64,000 bases of DNA, taken from contig JAQISU010000163.1 in the NCBI GenBank assembly GCA_029339505.1, positions 5,937,501 to 6,001,500 on the forward strand, read 5' to 3'. The translations under genes were made by a program, and so were the position numbers. This document shows, in pieces, positions 59,709-64,000 of the stretch (the stretch's first letter is position 1; each line of letters begins with the position of its first letter). The notes beneath the pieces are model-generated. The model saw only the letters and a list, made by a program, of their open reading frames with translations, searched no databases and had not been told where the DNA came from. This DNA is from Unio delphinus (taxonomy: Eukaryota > Mollusca > Bivalvia > Unionida > Unionidae).

Positions 59709-62536
59709 AAGGAGTGTTGGTGGATTGAAGCTTGACAACTTCTAACATCATCACACAAAGAGTAGAACGGACAGATGTGCCGGTAAGATAATGATAACCA
59801 TATATGATTACCTTGGTCTCTCCTGGCTCACGTGTTAGAAACTTTTAGAGAATTATCTTAAGGGCTAATATCCATTGAAGGCAGGTGTGAGCAAGATATT
59901 TGCGTCAGCTCTTTTGTGTATGATTGAGTGCTAACTACGTAACTAGAGGGCGCTTTAGTCTTACAGATAGGGAACCCCTCTTAACGAGGCTCCTAATCTT
60001 TTAACTTTGATTGGACAATTTCATGAATAGCGGAAACATTTTACGTCATGACGTGCGCAATCAAAACCATTCGGCTTTTCTCTTCAATTATACGTTATTG
60101 TAAAATTTTGATACGGCTCAGATAACATTTTCATTAAACAAATATCCACAAAACATGTTGATCATAGAGGGTTTCACGCGGGAGTGGTTATATTTATGTA
60201 TCTGAATATAGAATGTGTGATGAATTGTGGTACTTATCTTCGTTTCTTGGGAACAGGCTTGTATTATTACATGCCCTCCGTCTCATCTTTAACCGGAAAT
60301 GTGTCAGTTCTCTCCCTTGAGCACCTGGTAGCGGTTGCAATCACTGATTCTGACGTTATATCAATAAATTACAACGAAATATGTGACACCACGAAATCGT
60401 CGTAGCAACAACTTCAAGGAATATCAATAGCGTAGCTACCGCTTCCTGTAATCAGCATTTTTGTATATTACAGTTATGAAAAAGTAGAAAACTGCTTAAT
60501 ACCTCTGGATATGAATTTAATGTAGCAGTAAAAGAGATTATTACAATTTTATTCACATATGTGATTGTCTTCTCTTTGAAGAATAAAACACCCACCCTTT
60601 AATAATTTAAATAAAAGAAACTCATTAAGCTCTGAAGGTTACTCACAGCTAAGGCTGTTGTAATATCCATATCTCTTGCATACGTATCTTCATTTGACTG
60701 TCATCGTATTGTTATTTTACACTGTTGAAAAGCTATTAATATTGATATGACAACAAATTCCAGGAAAATTCAACTATGCAATAAAACAACATCAAGATAA
60801 ATAAATATAATACTGTATTTAACTTCTCACAGTAAATATCAGAGAAAAATAAATATTTTCTATAATGTTTCACTCATAGAAACAATATTTGTAGACGAAT
60901 TATTTTTAACCCAATTCTAATGTATGGATTTCACATTAATAAATATCTGAACTGTCTTGTTACATATTCATCTTAGATTTCTTTTGAAAAGTAGGAAGCA
61001 GATCCCTTTTTCTTCCCTCACTTTCACATGTATAAAACATGAATAAAAACAAGCTTTACAAATAATGTCAGTTTTGGATTCAACATACACTCATAATAGT
61101 AAATTCTGAGTAATTAAAGCTGCAAATTCTGGATTGGCCGAGGCACATTTCCCCGAAATGTTCTCTTATATATCACCTACACTTGCAAATCATGCATCAA
61201 CAAGAATCTTTTTATATGCTCTATTGGTCACATTCATTCGGGCAGCGGACACGGAGCAGGCAGGACCGGACTACAGCTAGATGCGGTGTACTATAGAGAA
61301 GCCACAGATAACATGGACACCATTAGGACTGCAGAACAACTGCAACCATAGGAGCTTCTAGGTACCTGGTTTCGATGACGGGAACACCACTGTGGTGAAC
61401 TCTGGTTACCAAAAAAGCTACCTGTAGTAACATTTCTACGAGACTTGGTACATAGGAAAAAGACGGCTGCCACGTGGAAACAAGATGGCTGACTCTACAC
61501 GATGCTAATGGTGTGACTAGCTGTGGGGAGTTAAACGGAGGGACCACCTGATATCATATCGTCTCCTGAATAACCAGCCAAGTCATCCTGGAAAATAATA
61601 AAGCGGCAGCATGGAATAATAGCAGCCCATGAGAAACTCTGGAGCCAGCTATATGCTGCACCCCGGTACCTGCATGCGCAAAGGATTGAAAAGCTTTCAT
61701 ATTTGCCGTCAATTGCCTGAACAATAGGGTTCTCAATTGGTTACGAGAAACCCTCTTCGAATAATCTCTATTACAAACCTGACTTGATCAATTTTGAACA
61801 CCGCTCAAAATTAACAGCGTATTTACCAAACAGTGACTACACTTTTATATGTCACATAGACATATTAGTTAAACAAGTTTGTTAGGGACTTATGATACGT
61901 ACACTATTGTACTAGAAAATTGGTATAGTTAGGATGTTAAAGAAAACTTCTACGACTCATTTATTTGATACAATTGCACAGGTAGCTAACACATTATTGG
62001 TTTTTATTCCGTCCCTTTAGTATAACTGGACTGAATTTGAAATAAGTATGGCTAGGGCGTTCCGGGGCGTAAACGACATCCATATACGACAACGGTTGGC
62101 TTTCCGGGATCTTTTCCTCCTTTTCAACGACCGGACTCCAACAAAAATGACGATATGAGAAAACTATTTTTCCCTCGTCACCACTTGGTGTCAATGCACC
62201 CCTAGTTCAGTACTTAAGATTGGATAATAGTGTGTGTGTGTGTGTGTGTGTAGGGTATATTCCTACTCACCCTCGACCTTACATTCATGCTATTAGCCAC
62301 TTTTTAGTCGTATGATATGACGGCCAAAATTAACAAACGAACTTTGTGCGTTAAATGCCAGTGGGGATGTGACACCATTCCTTCCCCATAGGAAACGAAC
62401 TATCAAATTAAAGTGATGGTTTAAACCAGTGAACAAATCACCTTTATGGCTGGTGTCACTATAATTTAAATTTCATTCACTCATGCTCTATATTTACCCC
62501 TTCCCAATAAAATTACATTACTGAATCTGTTTTCGG
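58941..62536. repeat. tandem array unit 3 (~2.35 kb plus 1.25-kb insertion)
   Basis: Third unit with (GA)n at 59647-59701. The homology stops near 61230, resumes at about 62485 (CTCTATATTTACCCC...CCCAATAAA) and ends at about 62536, the same end point as units 1 and 2. Confidence 0.8.
61231..62484. mobile_element. 1.25-kb insertion in unit 3
   Basis: Unrelated to the array. ATGCTCTAT occurs at both borders (about 61216 and 62480) and may be a target duplication. It contains a (TG)n run near 62231-62250 and no recognised gene; the class is unknown. Confidence 0.5.
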
Positions 62537-63467
62537 TATTTACACTGTACAAAAATGCCCAATTTTCGGAGATTGTTGTTGCTGCAAGCAATAAAATAAG
62601 TTGTCTGCACTTGCTATGCGCAAAAACCATGAAAAAGAGTATTCATTATTTGCTAATTTGGTATTTTTGATGCTTTGACCTTCTCAGAATTACCATATTT
62701 ATTAACCTGAGACGAACTTAACAAAATTGGTCAGTTATCCCTTGATCAATAAATCCAAAATTCAAAGTATTTACTATCCATTGCTTTTAGGTTGATTACT
62801 TTGTTTAAACCGAATTCATGTGACGTTTCGACGGGAATATTGTGATCATTAAATAACGGGGTTGGGAGGGAGAGGGATTGTATATTTCGACGTAAAAGTT
62901 TAAAATGTATAGGTTCACATTTGTTTTGATTTCGCTGCCGAATTCAAGTGGCTACGGAAAGATTTAGACTCATTTAACCTGGAATATTAGAGCTCCATTC
63001 TCTCCATTACACATATCCACACACCATTAGAAACGTTCAACAATTCAAACCATATATTTAACTTAACTTGTAAGTTCCAGCCCGCGCTTATGTTAAATAT
63101 TGGAGTGAAAAACAACCAGATTCGACTTCATGAAAATTGTTTTTACAATTCAAGACTCAGCGCGCATCACCAAAGAGCGATGCTTCCAAGTTGGTGGTAT
63201 ATGCACCCGAGTGTAGCCGACACTTGCATGACGACCTAATATTTAGTTTTCATCTAACTACACAGCCATTCCGAATTCCAACGACAAAAATCAAGGTATG
63301 TAAAAAAAAGTGTAGTGAATTAAAATAAACACCAAACAGAACGAGCAGCAAATAGGGCGATATAACTTACCGATAGTTTTCTTAATTGATTTAGTTGTTT
63401 TTTTTCGTTTTAGTTTTGTCGTTTGTTTTTCTTCTAAATTTGTATATATCTTTTCGTTTACCCATAT

Positions 63468-63526
<59 letters not shown>

Positions 63527-63781
63527 TGTTTTATTATATCAGTCTCTCAACTAAATGTTGTAAGTAGGCAAACACAATATTGCGAACTAGGATCATATAA
63601 ATTTATCGTTATAAACCCGTGTGGGGTAGTTTGCAAACGTGAAAAAAGTTTCTAAACTTAATTATATCCATATCTCCTGAATACCATGTCTGCTGAATAT
63701 TTCTAAGAATATGTGTATCAACTCCATTAAATCAATTAAGATAATATAGTTATCTATGATCACTTATGGAATTTATATATA
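62537..63781. other. intergenic, with a (CT)n tract
   Basis: No recognised gene. A (CT)n microsatellite lies at 63471-63524. A 63-codon plus-strand frame at 63137-63328 has no motif. Confidence 0.5.
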
Positions 63782-64000
63782 TCACGGAGTCACATGCACT
63801 TTTTTAGTATTTTTATGTCTGCCTCGAGAGAATATTCTTGCCGGATTTGATTGTTTATCCAGCATTTCATCATCATTAACAACTAAATTATTAATATATC
63901 CATCAAGTTCATCAACACTCGGCGCTTCATAAATATCGGTGATAAAAGTATTAACATCATCATCTTCTACATTTAATAATATTTCATTTTTCTTTAACAA
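63782..64000 (-). pseudogene. packaging-ATPase-like fragment at the right edge
   Basis: A 72-codon frame that enters from outside the window. It contains INNLVVNDDEMLDK (hydrophobic strand followed by two acidic residues, as in a Walker B motif) and then ARIFSRGRHKN, which resembles the conserved FTRGRH region of FtsK/A32-type genome-packaging ATPases in Maverick-like elements. Similarity stops at about 63805 and a stop follows, so the 3' part is lost. The 5' part, with the expected P-loop, would lie beyond base 64000. It points to a third virus-like element; neither full copy shows this gene. Confidence 0.55.

Overview
The window is eukaryotic nuclear DNA from an invertebrate, most likely a mollusc or another lophotrochozoan. 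It is AT-rich and gene-poor, full of microsatellites, tRNA-derived SINEs, MITEs and broken LINE and LTR retrotransposons. The one convincing host gene is a galactose-3-O-sulfotransferase-like gene on the minus strand (16465-17670). The species assignment rests on SINE style and general composition and is only an inference.

Layout. 1-6400: microsatellites and minisatellites with 26, 42, 26 and 20 bp units. 6480-8470: a CR1/L2-like LINE carrying a ~0.5 kb insertion and a (TTA)n tail. 9267-9735 and 11754-12218: two copies of one ~467 bp MITE. 12400-15350: L1-like and other LINE remnants with two copies of one SINE in opposite orientation. 16465-17670: the sulfotransferase. 17.9-20.6 kb: no recognisable gene.

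20.6-45.6 kb holds the most interesting content. Two adjacent, same-orientation, decayed copies of a large Maverick/Polinton-like (adintovirus-like) DNA virus element lie at about 20620-31605 and 33366-45576. Each has a leftward virion block (penton-like minor capsid protein, membrane-hairpin protein, fibre-like protein, adenain-like cysteine protease, pX-like protein, double-jelly-roll-type major capsid protein, small basic GLFARM protein, large structural-region protein). Leftward early genes follow (small helical protein, HNH/NUMOD endonuclease, zinc protein). A rightward ~1,000-codon fusion of a family B DNA polymerase with an SF1 helicase closes each copy. The copies decay in complementary ways: copy 1 lost the protease region but keeps the zinc-protein gene and helicase motifs V/VI. 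Copy 2 keeps the protease region but has a damaged major capsid gene, no zinc protein and a cut-off helicase. Neither copy shows an integrase or packaging ATPase. A fragment resembling such an ATPase runs off the right edge (63782-64000), suggesting a third element.

45577-49782: a Gypsy-type LTR retrotransposon fragment on the minus strand, missing RT/RNase H, abuts the broken helicase of copy 2. 52487-62536: a degenerate tandem array of three ~2.4 kb units, each with a different later insertion (a 159 bp hAT-like MITE, a 1.45 kb segment with two fold-backs, a 1.25 kb segment). 62.5-63.8 kb: unassigned DNA with a (CT)n tract.

Nearly all non-host genes here are pseudogenes. Function of the virus-like genes is inferred from motifs and gene order. 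No database search was possible.
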